Source: Cristatella mucedo (taxonomy: Eukaryota > Bryozoa > Phylactolaemata > Cristatellidae). Taken from it: a stretch of 37,297 bases of DNA. Of the stretch, positions 1-10,378 are shown in pieces; positions within the stretch are counted from its first letter, which is position 1; the number at the start of each line of letters is the position of its first letter. The translations under genes were made by a program, and so were the position numbers. The stretch lies in the NCBI GenBank assembly GCA_009760855.2, contig WPIO01000491.1:1-37297 (forward strand). Reading direction: 5' to 3'. The notes under the pieces were generated by a model, which searched no databases, was not told the DNA's origin, and saw only the letters and a list, made by a program, of their open reading frames with translations.

Positions 1-1029
1 GTGTGCATCATGAAGCGTGGCGTGCGCGGGAAAGCCCAGCGACAGGGAAATTACTCTCGCAACCATCACTGCCCTTTCTTTGCGGTCCGATTGAGTCATT
101 CGAGGTCTACTAAAGTCTCCTGGCCGAACAACCGAGGACAAAACGTTAATTAATCAACTCCCGGCTCCAGGTCGACGCAGCAAACGGCGAGCCGTGGTTG
201 GTGAGGCACTGATGTCATACGGCAGCGCCGGCGGCCGACATATGGCAATCGAAAGTGTTCGGACGGGACAGCGACGCAGCCTCTACTCTTATGTCCAACT
301 GCGTATAGCAAGCGGCCACGCCTCAGCGTCAGCGATTAGGCAAGGGTAATTTTGTAGACTAAGTTCTGTCGAAAGGCGTGGTATTAACTCTATTAACCTA
401 TAATACCTTGCTTAATATGCTCGGCCTTCTTGCCACCACCCGTTCCCTCCCTCCCGAAGGCATAGTTAAGGATTTGGCTGGGGGGGGGGGTTGAGGGACA
501 GCTGTCCCACTTTCACCACGGCCAAGGCGGGGCGGAAAAGCAAAATTGATTTTGCGTATTTTAAAAAACTTTATCATGTGAGAATACCAATCTTGATTTC
601 AAGCAAGTCCCTTTTCAATTTTTCTTGACTATTGCCTTGCTGAGCTAGGACAAGAAATGTTTTACAGACTCGGACCAAGCTATGAGCTTGATGCCCTGGC
701 GGCACGCACACGACAAACACGGAAACACCAAACTTCGTGTATTCGGCTGGTGCTAGCAGCGAAACAGGCACACGGCCATCCACCCCTCTGTCCGCGTTCC
801 AGCTGCTTTTCCGTCCTCTCGCCCAGCCTGCCTGCCACCAGGCGGGCTGCGTCGCGTCGAGAGCGAGCCCGGCCTGCTACGATACGGCAAAGGGCGAGCT
901 ACAAGGCCACGGGTGAGCACCACCACGGGGAGCAACGACACTCTATTAGACGACGCAAGGTAGGCTTACTGGTTGTGCAACGACAACGCAGCCGTCTGTC
1001 TGGCCACTCATCAGGTGTTTCAAAGAGGA
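1..1029. other. unassigned stretch, no gene recognised
   Basis: I see no coding signal or known repeat here. Short ORFs on both strands have compositionally biased translations without recognisable motifs. Two small oddities are a run of about ten G near 480-490 and, immediately after it, the 14-base perfect palindrome GGGACAGCTGTCCC at 495-508. Confidence 0.5.
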
Positions 1030-1194
1030 AAACTGCCGATGAATGAGAAGGTTAATTTTTGTAAACTGGATATAACCACAGCTGAACCTGGTAGGAACTC
1101 ACGGAGCAAGTCAAGCTTTCGTTGTCATTGCTGTTTTCAAACATATAGAGAGCGAATACTTGTTCTTTTCAAGATGCCACTCTGAGGTGGGAAG

Positions 1195-1845
1195 AAATGA
1201 AGAAAGTCTTAGCCATTACTGTCAAACGTGACTCTGCAATAAACAAAGTGAAGTGCAAGAGTGGAGGCTGTGAAAACTATCAATGATGGAGTAAACAGCA
1301 TTGCAGATATTTTGGAGCAAATGTCTGAAGACACAAGTGGAACGCTTGAAACAAGAATTGTGGGGAGTTGAAACATTGTGCGGAGTTGCTGTTGAACCAA
1401 GAATCTGCCAAAGGAGACAGATGCCTCGAGAACTCTCTTAAGATGTGGGTCTCTCGGCGGAGGAAGAGATTTTAAGAACAATGAAGGTCACCATAGACTA
1501 TCTCTGACAGGAAATTACCTGCTCACAGATCTTGATGTCAAAATTTGGTTTCTTGCTGGAAGTGTGAGAAGCTTCTGAAGGCGCCTGACCAGACCAAACT
1601 CCGCCGACTATTTAGATCTTGGAGGCTTCCATTGTTCAGATGTTGATGGAAAAGAACTGTAAAAACAAAATATGTGACTGCAAAATCTTTCTTGCTACAC
1701 GTCAAGATTCAGCACTAAAAGCACCCACTGGAACTCTCGTCTTTCATTCTCAGTTATGGTGAAGACGTATTTCCTAATTTGAGGGTTGCCTTGCAAGTTC
1801 TTATCCCCATAGCTGTATCAGTTGCCAATTGCTAACGTTCCAGCA
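1195..1845 (+). pseudogene. hAT-superfamily transposase relic (C-terminal part, with dimerisation domain)
   Basis: A decayed transposase of the hAT superfamily can be read in several broken frames. Around 1258-1370 the translation contains AVKTINDGVNSIADILEQ followed by a short acidic stretch and LETR, resembling the helical region of TTF/ZMYM-like hAT proteins. At 1755-1832 it reads YGEDVFPNLRVALQVL and then PIAVSVANC, which matches the start of the hAT C-terminal dimerisation domain (family pattern: NL..AL.ILL..PVSVAS.ERSFS). The codon where the family has the invariant Glu of ERSFS is TAA here (1833-1835), followed by Arg-Ser. The similarity stops at the GA microsatellite that begins at 1848, so the end of the domain is lost. 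Stops and frameshifts throughout make it non-functional. Which hAT lineage it belongs to is uncertain; the 5' limit is also uncertain. Confidence 0.72.
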
Positions 1846-1847
1846 TA

Positions 1848-1997
<150 letters not shown>

Positions 1998-2053
1998 CAT
2001 TTATTCGCAAACGTGCACCTGCTAGATACAGTTGTGTACTAATGGACAATACA

Positions 2054-2769
2054 CATTCGTGACATCTCGTCTCGACTTCTGCAACTCACTGCTTACTGGC
2101 CTACCAGCATGTGCGATCAGGCGATTGCAGCTGGTGCAAAACTCTGCAGCTAGGCTTGTCTGTCGTGAGCGTCGCAGTTGCCACATTACTCCACTTCTCG
2201 CCGACCTGCACTGGTTACCAGTCAAGCAACGGATTGACTTCAAGGTTTTTTGTCGCTCACTTTTAGGTCTCTTGATTCTATGGCTCCAGCCTATCTTTCA
2301 GAGATACTACCCCATCAGGCAAAGCATCGTACCACTCGCTTTTCGGAATCCAACAGTCTAGAAATACCTCGTACAAACCTTAAATCCTTTGGAGACCGTG
2401 CATTTAGCTCGTATGCTCCCACAGCCTGGAACTCCCTCCCGACCTGCATCAGAACATCCCCTGACCTGACCACATTTAAAAGAAACTTAAAAACATACCT
2501 ATTTAGGACAGCATTTAGTGGGTCCTGGTGATTCGTCCTCGATGTGCTTATGCGTGCTGACACTGTTCATGCTGCCACTAACCACATTTGCATGCTGACC
2601 CAGTGCATGTAACCCCTAACCACGTTATTCATTTTGTTTTGTTTTTCAAGCATGATTTTACTTACTATTCTATTGCGTATCACTTTGCAGCAAATGTAAA
2701 GCGCCTAGAAAGAGATTAAGTTCTCTGAGGGCGCTTTATCAAGTGCAATATTATTATTATTATTATTAA
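2054..2769 (+). mobile_element. L2/CR1-type LINE copy, 5'-truncated, young
   Basis: The 3' end of an L2-type non-LTR retrotransposon. It encodes the C-terminal region after the reverse transcriptase catalytic core, with typical family blocks: [51 protein letters not shown] and, in another frame, SFGDRAFSSYAPTAWNSLP and LKTYLFRTAF. Two extra T in the run near 2247 shift the frame compared with the copy at 33826-34540. Otherwise the two copies differ by only about ten changes in roughly 710 bases by eye. A 3' UTR from about 2531 leads to the stem-loop AAAGCGCC...GGCGCTTT (about 2697-2737) and the (ATT)n tail (2748-2769). The 5' truncation point lies at CATTCGTG, a few tens of bases after the GA repeat. 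Confidence 0.95.
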
Positions 2770-2962
2770 TACATATGCGTTATGCGCATGAATCATGTCT
2801 GAAAGCCTTTCACGAGTCCATTGTCTCAAATTAAGCCGAGATATTACTTCTAATTATTAGCACTGCAATAGGAAACTAGGAAAGAGCCTACTAAGACTGT
2901 TATCCTGACGGAGTAGAAATAACTTGCTTTATATATCAGCGCCAGAATAAAATCTGTATACG

Positions 2963-3009
2963 TATAAATATATATATATATTTATTTAAGTCATGGAAAT
3001 ATATATATA
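2963..3009. repeat. (TA)n-rich tract
   Basis: AT-rich tract with two (TA)n runs. It abuts the terminal repeat of the Tc1/mariner relic, which starts at 3010 directly after a TA dinucleotide. Confidence 0.85.
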
Positions 3010-3470
3010 CACACCGTCAAAAATAAATACTCGCAGTCGTAGCCGAAGCTGCAATGGCTGTAAACTCGTTCGGGAAAAAAGGTTTTGCATGATGCCAGGC
3101 ATACCAAAGTTATGCACAACATGTGAAAATACTCACTGGCAGCCCCAAAAACAAAGGCATATGCTCTTGATATGAATGAATTTAAGATGCCATCCTCCCT
3201 CAACTATTCTTTGGAACCTCCCTTGACTGGCCAGGCGACAGGTCACAAGCTTTGGCATCGAATCTTCTGCTGAGGCACATTCCACTGAGCCTGAGTTTTA
3301 CTGAAAAGGTCGCCAACTGGTTAAGGCCGATTAACCGGTTCAGCCGCCTGTAAATATCGCTCCTTAGTCATTCTATGGGGTTCAAATCAACCAACTGGCC
3401 GAGCCACTGCATCAGCATCACATTCGAATTCGCCAAAAAGTACTTTACTCAAGTTAGTGTTGGTCGAGCA
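3010..3470 (-). mobile_element. Tc1/mariner-family transposon relic A (terminal repeat and transposase C-terminus)
   Basis: On the minus strand, around 3370-3410, the translation reads WLGQLVDLNPIE, which is the third catalytic block of Tc1-type DD34E transposases (family pattern WP.QSPDLNPIE), with the Glu retained. A stop codon follows immediately and more stops occur downstream, so it is dead. The rest of the sequence, down to 3010, aligns with the split relic at 32681-32870 and 34817-35200: both share GAGTTTTACTGAAAAGGTCG, the CATACCAAAGTTATGC block and the GGCTGTAAACTCGTTCGGG-like block. The left end, CACACCGTCAAAAA, follows TA, consistent with the TA target preference of the family. The upstream part of the transposase and the other terminal repeat are not recognisable. 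Confidence 0.78.
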
Positions 3471-4133
3471 AATTAGATTTCATATTAATGCATTAGCCAC
3501 ACGAAATCGATGGCGGCTTCGCTAAAGGGTTGCGTTAGCACTCGTTTGGACCAGTGTGCCGTTTAGAATTCTGTTTACCACTGAGTGGTAAACAAGAAAG
3601 ATCGGAGCAGTATGAAGTCGCCCATGCGGCTGCAGGCGTAGGATAGGGCTTTTTGGGCCCGGCCACCAAGATGCCTCTCCGATCTCCCGAATCGTGGACT
3701 GGATGAAGCAAGTCAAGGTCTGATCCCCCTACTTGGAGTTCAGTCCTGGCATCAGGCGATGCAATGCTCACTGCCTATTCTGCAGAGGAGCTATCGGATG
3801 CTCCTTTTCGCATCTGGCCAGCTACCGCACATGTCGAGAGATGTTCCCGTTTTTCGACGCCACTTCGCAGTCGCCGCCTACTGGTACCGCCAGGTGTCAG
3901 GCCGTGGTCGCGGGTGTGACTGGCTTCTTATCGTCGTAGAGATATTCCTCTAAGCAGGTATGCCTTGTAGGTCACAGCCACTGGGAGCTTTAAAAATTTA
4001 ATTAATTTAAATACATTAATTTAGCCACAGAGCTTTAATGCCCCAGCCGCCAGACTCTCGTTGGGTGATGCGTGTGGGAAGGGGGGGGGGGGGCTACCGC
4101 AGTCAGACCCGCGCCGTCGGCGGAACGGTGCAT
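3471..4133. other. unassigned stretch
   Basis: No recognisable gene. Short ORFs occur on both strands at 3522-3953 without motifs. A run of about 12 G lies near 4080-4092. Confidence 0.5.
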
Positions 4134-4252
4134 TGATAGGTTTTTGATTTACAACCCTGGTTTGGTCCAAAGCTAAGGTGCTCGCCTTTAAAGGCTATGC
4201 CAGACCCTTGAGGTTTGAGTAGCGGTCAGAATAGAGATTAAATACTCTGAGT
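4134..4252 (+). mobile_element. degenerate SINE, tRNA-like head with L2-like tail
   Basis: The segment GCTAAGGTGCTCGCCTTTAA followed by GAGGTTTGAGT resembles the A-box to B-box body of the better preserved SINEs in this window. It is followed by AGAGATTAAATACTCTGAG, which matches the upper part of the L2 3' stem-loop. It is therefore read as a decayed relative of the SINE at 4361-4525. The outer stem of the hairpin is not preserved and the ends are approximate. Confidence 0.45.
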
Positions 4253-4318
4253 GATATATATATATATCTATCTATATCTATATAAGAGATATATATATAT
4301 ATAGTGCTCTAATAATAT

Positions 4319-4356
<38 letters not shown>

Positions 4357-4360
4357 GTTA
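4253..4360. repeat. (TA)n microsatellite, compound
   Basis: About 108 bases of TA repeat with ATCT interruptions between two SINE-like segments. Confidence 0.95.
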
Positions 4361-4525
4361 TAATCGATGGATCTGGTTCGGTCAATGACTCGTCTTGATG
4401 ACAGAAGGCGATTCGCTCATTTTTACGCCCGAAGTCCTAGGCTCGAGCCCTGCGGCACATGTGAAGCGCCCTGATTGAGATTCAGTTCTCTTATGGCGCT
4501 ACGAATTGTATTGATAACATGGTTT
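4361..4525 (+). mobile_element. SINE, type 2: tRNA-like head fused to an L2-like 3' stem-loop
   Basis: A Pol III promoter B-box-like motif, GGCTCGAGCCC, lies near 4440-4450 with a tRNA-like body upstream (GAAGGCGATTCGCTC). The 3' part, AGCGCC...ATTGAGATTCAGTTCTCT...GGCGCT at about 4467-4501, reproduces the two-tier stem-loop of the LINE copies in this window. Sharing the 3' stem-loop with a partner LINE is the known way in which such SINEs recruit reverse transcriptase. The A box is only weakly visible and the 3' tail is not (ATT)n, so the copy is probably old. Confidence 0.65.
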
Positions 4526-6062
4526 TCTGATGCTAGCTGTTAGCGTCGTGTCTCTGCCGCGCCGCGGACTGTAGCGACAGACCAGTGTACTAACGCACGC
4601 ACACCTGCGCGTGTCCTACGAGGCAATACATTCAGTTGCACTAGCGTTAAGAACCTAACCACTGGGCTACGATTAATACGTGTCTACAGAAGCAGTGGTT
4701 CGCGTTTCGGTTGTCGACTTTGCTAGCGTCGCCGCGCTACCCACGGTCGAACGACGGAGCGCAGACGATCGAGCTCGCAAGCTGTGCCCGTCCACCCACG
4801 AGACTGCGATAGCAGCGTACCTCGAGGCCTTTTCTCCGAGGTGGGTCCTCGAGTCTTCAGCCACATCTAGAGCGGGCCACTCGCGGACCACTGGCGGTTC
4901 GCATGCACGCGACTCGGCGCCCGTGTGTCTGCGTCTGCATCCGGCGGCACCATGCGAGTAGCCTCACAGGAGAGCGGCTAAAGTGGCGGAGAGCGCAGCA
5001 GCCGGTCGAACGGAGGCTCGCGCGCGCGCCCGGCCGCATCGCCAAGAGTCCGGAAGGCGGCAGCTCTGCGAGCGGCACCGGCGTCGACCGCTGGCGTGCC
5101 AAAGCCGGCGCGGTGCCTTCAAAGAAGGCAAGGAGAAACTCCGACCGTCTCGTCGGCCGCATAGGCCGGAAAGTAAGCCGCTAACTTGACGGAGGATTAA
5201 TTGCTGCGCAGCTCAGGGTCACCTGCCTAGCGCCAGCGATTCGACCTCTCGGCTGCCCATGGGAGCGCTAGGCTCGGTACTAAGCAAAAGAACGCGTCGT
5301 GTCCGCAGAACAAGCACGCTCTACAGAGAAAGTTGAGCGAACAGCTATCTACGATCGAATCAGAGCCAGCTAAACAAGTCTACTCGGCTCGCGACCGATA
5401 ACGGTTTCCGGTTGTCTGATAATTCAAGACGAAACGTCGTTAGAAACGCAAGAATAGCCTCCAGCGTCACTCTCTCGCCATTAGAAGATGCCAGCTTACG
5501 TAAACTTAGGGAACTGACCGTCGTCTTATCGCTAGGCACTGACCAAAGCAAGCAAGCATTCCTGCAGCATTGACAGGGCTTTCCATATAAGTTATAAGTT
5601 TAAGATGGACAAGTATATTTCAGAGTGTGCTCGTAAGCAAGCGAAAGTTATCCTCTTACCCTCAGGTGCTCTCGAGACAATAAATTAGTTGCCGCGATTT
5701 TTCAGCTGAAGAGCTTGGCTTGTAGGTCCTACACTGGTAGCCGCTTCCACATTCCTGTCGCTGCACCGCGACTGCATTTCTCCTGCACGGCCGACTCTAA
5801 AACTTCCTTCCCAGCAGGTCCACGCTACTGCCAACCAACCCTTCATGCTACTGGCGTCCTTGGCTACCGTCACGATACACGCACTGACACGTTGGCTTTC
5901 TACATCAGCCAGAATGTGTTTACTGAGATATCATTCAAGGCTCCTTAATTGGGATCTCTTGGAACCGCATACTTAATAATCAGTGGTTGCGGCTATATGC
6001 TATTGAAAGTCCTTTTATAGGCAGTCGGTTGAGCTCTACGCGTCGCGCCAGGCAGAAGCTAC
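4526..6062. other. unassigned stretch with a CpG-rich block
   Basis: About 4660-5190 is GC-rich and CpG-rich, with overlapping Arg/Ala-rich ORFs on both strands and no motif that I recognise. Such composition can mark a promoter or first exon, but nothing else supports a gene. The remainder (5190-6062) looks like unique non-coding DNA. Confidence 0.4.
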
Positions 6063-6145
6063 ATAATAATAATAGTACTACTAAATTTGTATAGCGGTCT
6101 TCGAGAGCTTAGTCTCTTTCTAGGCCCTTAACATAGGCAGCGAAG
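6063..6145 (-). mobile_element. L2-type LINE or SINE 3'-end fragment
   Basis: On the plus strand ATAATAATAATAG is followed by GCGGTCTTCGAGAGC and AGTCTCTTTCTAGG, the reverse complement of the LINE 3' stem-loop plus tail. The lower stem is mutated. Only the last roughly 80 bases of the element are present. Confidence 0.65.
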
Positions 6146-8284
6146 GCAGCATGGCTGTATGGCCAGTGGCAGCATGCAACGCGTCTGCACGCGTAGGCAC
6201 ACAGAGGACAAGTCGCAGAGGACCGAGCAAATGCTGTGTAGACCGGGTGCGTTTATAACCTGTGCCCTAACATTCGAGTCAGGCATGATTGGCGCCCGAA
6301 GCTTTTCGCCGATCGTCTGTTCGGCGGTGCTGTGGGCGCGGTGCGAGAGCTGTTGTGCGCCATGGCTGATGCTGGACGCCAGCAGCCTTTCGCGGCTGTC
6401 AAATCGAGTTCTCTACGTGACGGATATGAGCTCGTTACACTAAGGTAAGTGCGTTGTTCTTTATTGCTGCCCTGTTCCATTACAACTGGCGTACCTGCGT
6501 ATATCGGTGCTGCACCTGTGAGTCGTTAGCCGTGGTACAAGGGTCCAGCGTCGCAGGTATTTGTCATGCGTCAGAAGAGACAAGCACCGCTGAGAGCGGC
6601 TGTGCGTGCGGCCCAAGGAATTTTATGAGAAGCCGCTGCACCTCGTTTGTTTCAGAAATTAGTAATTGCCGAAAACCCTTAGCAGTCGTCATTCGCAGTC
6701 GTCTTAGCAATCGTCTTATTGCTCGTGTCCATACTGGCAGACGCTATGCATACAATATAGATTTGCATATTGACTCCGCAAAGGCGTATTCTAATCGCAA
6801 CATCGAGCAGTTGAAAGTTGAAGTAGCCGATCGCTCTGCCAAATTTGGAATTCGAAAGAGGAATACCTGACGAAATTTTGCACATTTTAGATCAGAGACC
6901 GAACCAATACCGGGGATATTTTGCAAATGCTTTCCAATGAACTTATGCCAATTTAGAATCAGAGTTCATTTTAAAGATTCCGAGAAACAGTACTGACAAC
7001 TCAGGGGCATAGCGACATACTAACAGTGAGAGTCGGTGCCACCGGCATGCAGAGCTATGTCGATGCCGGACGGCAGCATTGAGCTTTATTAGATATCTCA
7101 AAACAGCAGTCTGCTGAGAGGAATGCTGAGACTGCTATGATGCGGAACTTTATTGTGCTAATGCCGTCAACAGGATGAAGCGTACTGCTGCTAATCTAGA
7201 AGATTCAAGGGCATTACGGCGACCTGCATAACACGGATGAAGGCCAAAGTTTGAGTTTATTATGGTGAAATTGAAAACCTGATATACGGCTTGAGAAGCC
7301 AGAGTTAAGGATTTTATATGAGAGCATGGTAATGTCTGCCGGTAATGTGCAGGTGTCTGGTACATTAGCCTCGACTGACATTCTGAGGAACGTATGGGCT
7401 GTTCTTCCTGTGCCGGTTATAGCTACTGTGGAGCAAGTGACCTTTGTAATTTTCTACGAAACTGCTGCTGTTCAAACTGCAGAGGTTACGGACTGTTACT
7501 CTGAATCTTTAAAGACTGATGTACTACTGTGCGATCCTGCTGCAGATGGCGACTGCTCTATGAGTAATGTGACCGGCCAGCTCTATTTACGTGCCTGAAG
7601 AGGAGGCTCATTTGTGAGACGGTGTGTATTGAGGAATGAGGCTAGGCACCACAATAGTGCTGCTTCACACTGGTAGGACTTACTGGTAGGGCACACTGGA
7701 GGCTTGCTTCCCACCCTCCGGTTTCAGCGTGTCATCGATGACTCGTCGGCTGGTTTTTACCTACCTGGAAAAGTTCCTTAGTCTGCACACGTATGTCACC
7801 TTCAACCTTCAGCCTTCTTCTGCGATGATTCCGTTGAATTTGAAACTGGATTAAAGCACTGCAATGATCTTCGCGAACATGCATTTCGACCAACTTTGTG
7901 CGACTATGACTATGCTATCGTAGCTGAAACGGCGAATTGCAAAAGTGAATGGTTTGGGCCTCTCGTTCCTATTTGCAGTAACGTAGCCGTTCACAGTATT
8001 TCGTGAGTCAGCAAGCTCGCCTATGCTTGTAAGACACATTGGACGCTGGACGTTGTTTTTTAGCACACCATGCACACTCTCGAATTGAAGGCAGGCAAGA
8101 TTGGATTACTAAGACTATGCCAGTAATGTACCTGATACTTCCCAGTCTCATTAGCCCGTGCGAAGGAGCTGGGATATCTACTACTACTTGTGTTTCTTGT
8201 ACCAATTGAGTTTCAGTTTGACATAGTTTCAGGTAGAGGTGGAGACAGGATTTCTCTCTAGGGGTCAATACCCAATAGATTTTT
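6146..8284. other. unassigned stretch
   Basis: No gene recognised. The longest open frames are 6454-6870 (+) and 7326-7598 (+); neither has a motif that I can name. In another frame the DNA near 7370-7490 encodes a Cys-rich stretch (several C, G, S and Y codons) that is soon closed by stops. I regard these as chance ORFs, though an exon cannot be excluded. Confidence 0.4.
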
Positions 8285-8400
8285 AAGTTGTGGGCAAGAC
8301 CAAATTATGCACACAATCATCGTGTTTATTCGACATGATTTCGGTGGTTGCTCGTCCAGTGGAAGTAGGACATAATTTTGCTTTTGGTGACAGTAGGAGG
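8285..8400. repeat. dispersed repeat, second copy at 12740-12890
   Basis: CGACATGATTTCGGTGGTTG and the following bases, up to ACATAATTTTGCTTTTGGT, align with CGACATGAACTCGGCGGTTG and ACATAATTTCGTCGTTGGT near 12820-12880. The alignment is roughly two-thirds identical over about 80 bases by eye. Family unknown. Confidence 0.4.
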
Positions 8401-8413
8401 GGGTTCGAAATAG

Positions 8414-9366
8414 TAATAATAATAATAATGCACTTGATAAAGCGCCCTCAGAGAACTCAATCTCTTTCTAGGCGCTTTACATTTGCTGCAAAGGGAAATG
8501 CAATTGAATGGTAAGTAAAATCATGCTTGAAAAACAAGCAAAATGAATAACATGGTTAGGGGTTACATGCACAGGATCAGCATGCACATGTGGTTAGTGC
8601 CAGCATGCACAGTGTCAGCACGCATAAGCACATCAAGGACGACTCACAGGGACCCACAAAATGCTGTCCTAAATAGGTGTGTTTTTAAGTTCCTTTTAAA
8701 TGTGGTCAGGTCAGGGGATGTTCTGGCGTAGGTCGGAGGGAGTTCCAGGCTTTGGGAGCATACGAACTAAATGCACGGTCTCCAAAGGATTTAAGGTTTG
8801 TACTAGGTATTTCTAGACTGTTGGATTCCGAAAAGCGGGTAGTACGATGCTTGGCCTGATGGGGGAGTATATCTGAGAGATAGGCTGGAGCCAAAGAATG
8901 AAGTGACCTAAAAGTGAGCGACAAAACCTTGAAGTCAATCCGTTGCTTGACTGGTAGCCAGTGCAGGTCGGCGAGAAGTGGAGTAATGTGGCAACTGCCG
9001 CGCTCACGACAAACAAGCATAGCTGCAGAGTTTTGCACCAGCTGCAATCGCCCGATCGCAAATGCTGGTAGGCCAGTAAGCAGTGAGTTGCAGAAGTCGA
9101 GACAAGATGTCACGAATGCATGGACCAACTTAGACGTGGTATCCTTATCTAAACAAGCCCGAATTTTAGCAATGCTATGAAGCTGAAAATAGGCAGATTT
9201 GACTGTGTAGCTGATAGGGTCGTCTAACGAGAGGTCGCTTTGAAATATGACACCTAGATTTCGAGCTGATTCGACAGGAGATATGCTGGCAGAGCCGATT
9301 TTGAGAGACAGCCTTTCCAATCTCCGAATCACATTGGGTTTGCCCATAACTAGTAAGTTAGTTTTA
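8414..9366 (-). mobile_element. L2/CR1-type LINE copy, 5'-truncated
   Basis: Minus-strand copy carrying the RT C-terminal region. Reading from 9366 downward it gives [67 protein letters not shown] and SFGDRAFSSYAPKAWNSL. The frame then shifts near 8735, so the last residues (LKTHLF-like block) are out of frame. The 3' UTR, the stem-loop (about 8436-8480) and the (ATT)n tail (8414-8429) follow. The catalytic YXDD and upstream motifs are missing because of the 5' truncation at about 9366. It is more diverged from the 32871 copy than the 2054 copy is. Confidence 0.95.
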
Positions 9367-9621
9367 GCGCCGGCAACCGTCCCAGCAGTCTTCATGGGGG
9401 AGAAGTGCAGCTACTATCTACTATCCAGAGCGGCGGACCCGGGCGGAGGAAGAAGACGACGCCGAAAGGCAGCAGTCGAGTGAGGTAGGAAGCAGCCGAG
9501 CCGAGGTGGGCATACCGGTCGCCTTTCTGTTATCTTCTGCTTCCCGTCGTTGAAACCGAGACCTAGGCTCCGATGGCGAAGTAGACGCATGGCTCGATTT
9601 CTTGGATTGACCTGTACGAAT
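9367..9621. other. unassigned stretch
   Basis: GC-rich spacer with purine-rich CGGAGGAAGAAG-type sequence near 9430-9460; no gene recognised. Confidence 0.4.
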
Positions 9622-9776
9622 CATGGGCCGTGATGGCCCGGGAGATAAGGCGCTCACCCTTCATCTCCAAGGTCGCGGGTTCGAATCCTGCAGTAGACGA
9701 TTATTATCAACTTCAAGCGTTGGTGTAAGCCATCAAGGCTCTTCTGCCGCCATGCAAATGAGGCTGGTTAATCAGC
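9622..9776 (+). mobile_element. tRNA-derived SINE, type 1
   Basis: A Pol III type 2 promoter is visible. The A-box-like TGGCCCGGGAGATAAGG lies near 9633, and a perfect B box, GGTTCGAATCC, at about 9678-9688. The tRNA-unrelated tail contains AGCCATCAAGGCTCTT, the octamer-like ATGCAAAT and the end motif TTAATCAGC, shared with the other type-1 copies. The AAT repeat after 9776 is shared with the 3' tail of an oppositely oriented LINE fragment. Confidence 0.88.
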
Positions 9777-9962
9777 TAATAATAATAATAATAACGATAA
9801 AAATACACTTGATAAAACGCCCTCAGAGAACCAAATCTCTCTCTAGGCGCCTTATGTTTGCTGCAATGGAAACACGTTCGAATGGTGAGTGGTATCATGC
9901 TTGATAATCAGCATGAATTACACGGCTAGAGGTGACATGCACAGGGTCAGCATGCAAGTATG
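9777..9962 (-). mobile_element. L2-type LINE 3'-end fragment
   Basis: Starts with (AAT)n on the plus strand, then CACTTGATAAAACGCCCTC...CTAGGCGCCTTATG (stem-loop with G.U-compatible changes), then 3' UTR sequence as far as the reverse complement of the block with repeated GCATG. Only non-coding 3' sequence remains. It is placed tail-to-tail with the SINE at 9622. Confidence 0.9.
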
Positions 9963-10085
9963 AAGCCTTTTCAGCAGAGCAAAGTTGTCAGGGCTGTTGT
10001 CTACTGGATGTATCTGTACTACAACTATGCTGACAATTCACGTCGATCACGCTATCTAGTAGCTCCCTCATAGAAGGCAAGAACT

Positions 10086-10192
10086 TTACCATTCAATTGC
10101 ATTTCACTTTACAGCAAATGTAAAGCGCCTAGAGAGAGATTAAGTTCTCTGAGGGCGCTTTATCAAGTGAATTATTATTATTATTATTATTA
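10086..10192 (+). mobile_element. L2-type LINE minimal 3' end (107 bases)
   Basis: TTACCATTCAATTGCATTTC, then the stem-loop AAAGCGCC...GGCGCTTT (about 10124-10163) and (ATT)n. By eye it is identical over its whole length to 19766-19868. Such very short copies arise from early termination of target-primed reverse transcription. Confidence 0.93.
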
Positions 10193-10307
10193 AGAACAAT
10201 TAGCGAAGGCCCAACTGGCCGAAGCCCCCCAAGCTGCAAACTGTAATTGAACATCGGTGGGAAAGAGTGACAGATGAAGAATGCGTGGGGATTGTGGGCG
10301 AGCGTGG

Positions 10308-10310
<3 letters not shown>

Positions 10311-10375
<65 letters not shown>
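10311..10375. repeat. (GA)n microsatellite
   Basis: About 65 bases of uninterrupted GA repeat. Confidence 0.97.

Positions 10376-10378
<3 letters not shown>

Noticed and set aside
495-508. Perfect palindrome GGGACAGCTGTCCC as an operator-like site
   Set aside because: A single 14-base palindrome beside a G tract in eukaryotic DNA has no context supporting a regulatory role.
7326-7598. 90-codon ORF and an overlapping Cys-rich reading
   Set aside because: No recognisable domain, and the Cys-rich frame has stops. Likely chance, though an exon cannot be ruled out.
8914-9180. 88-codon ORF on the plus strand, and its equivalent at 33765-34031 on the minus strand
   Set aside because: These are antisense shadows of the LINE ORF, conserved only because the element is.
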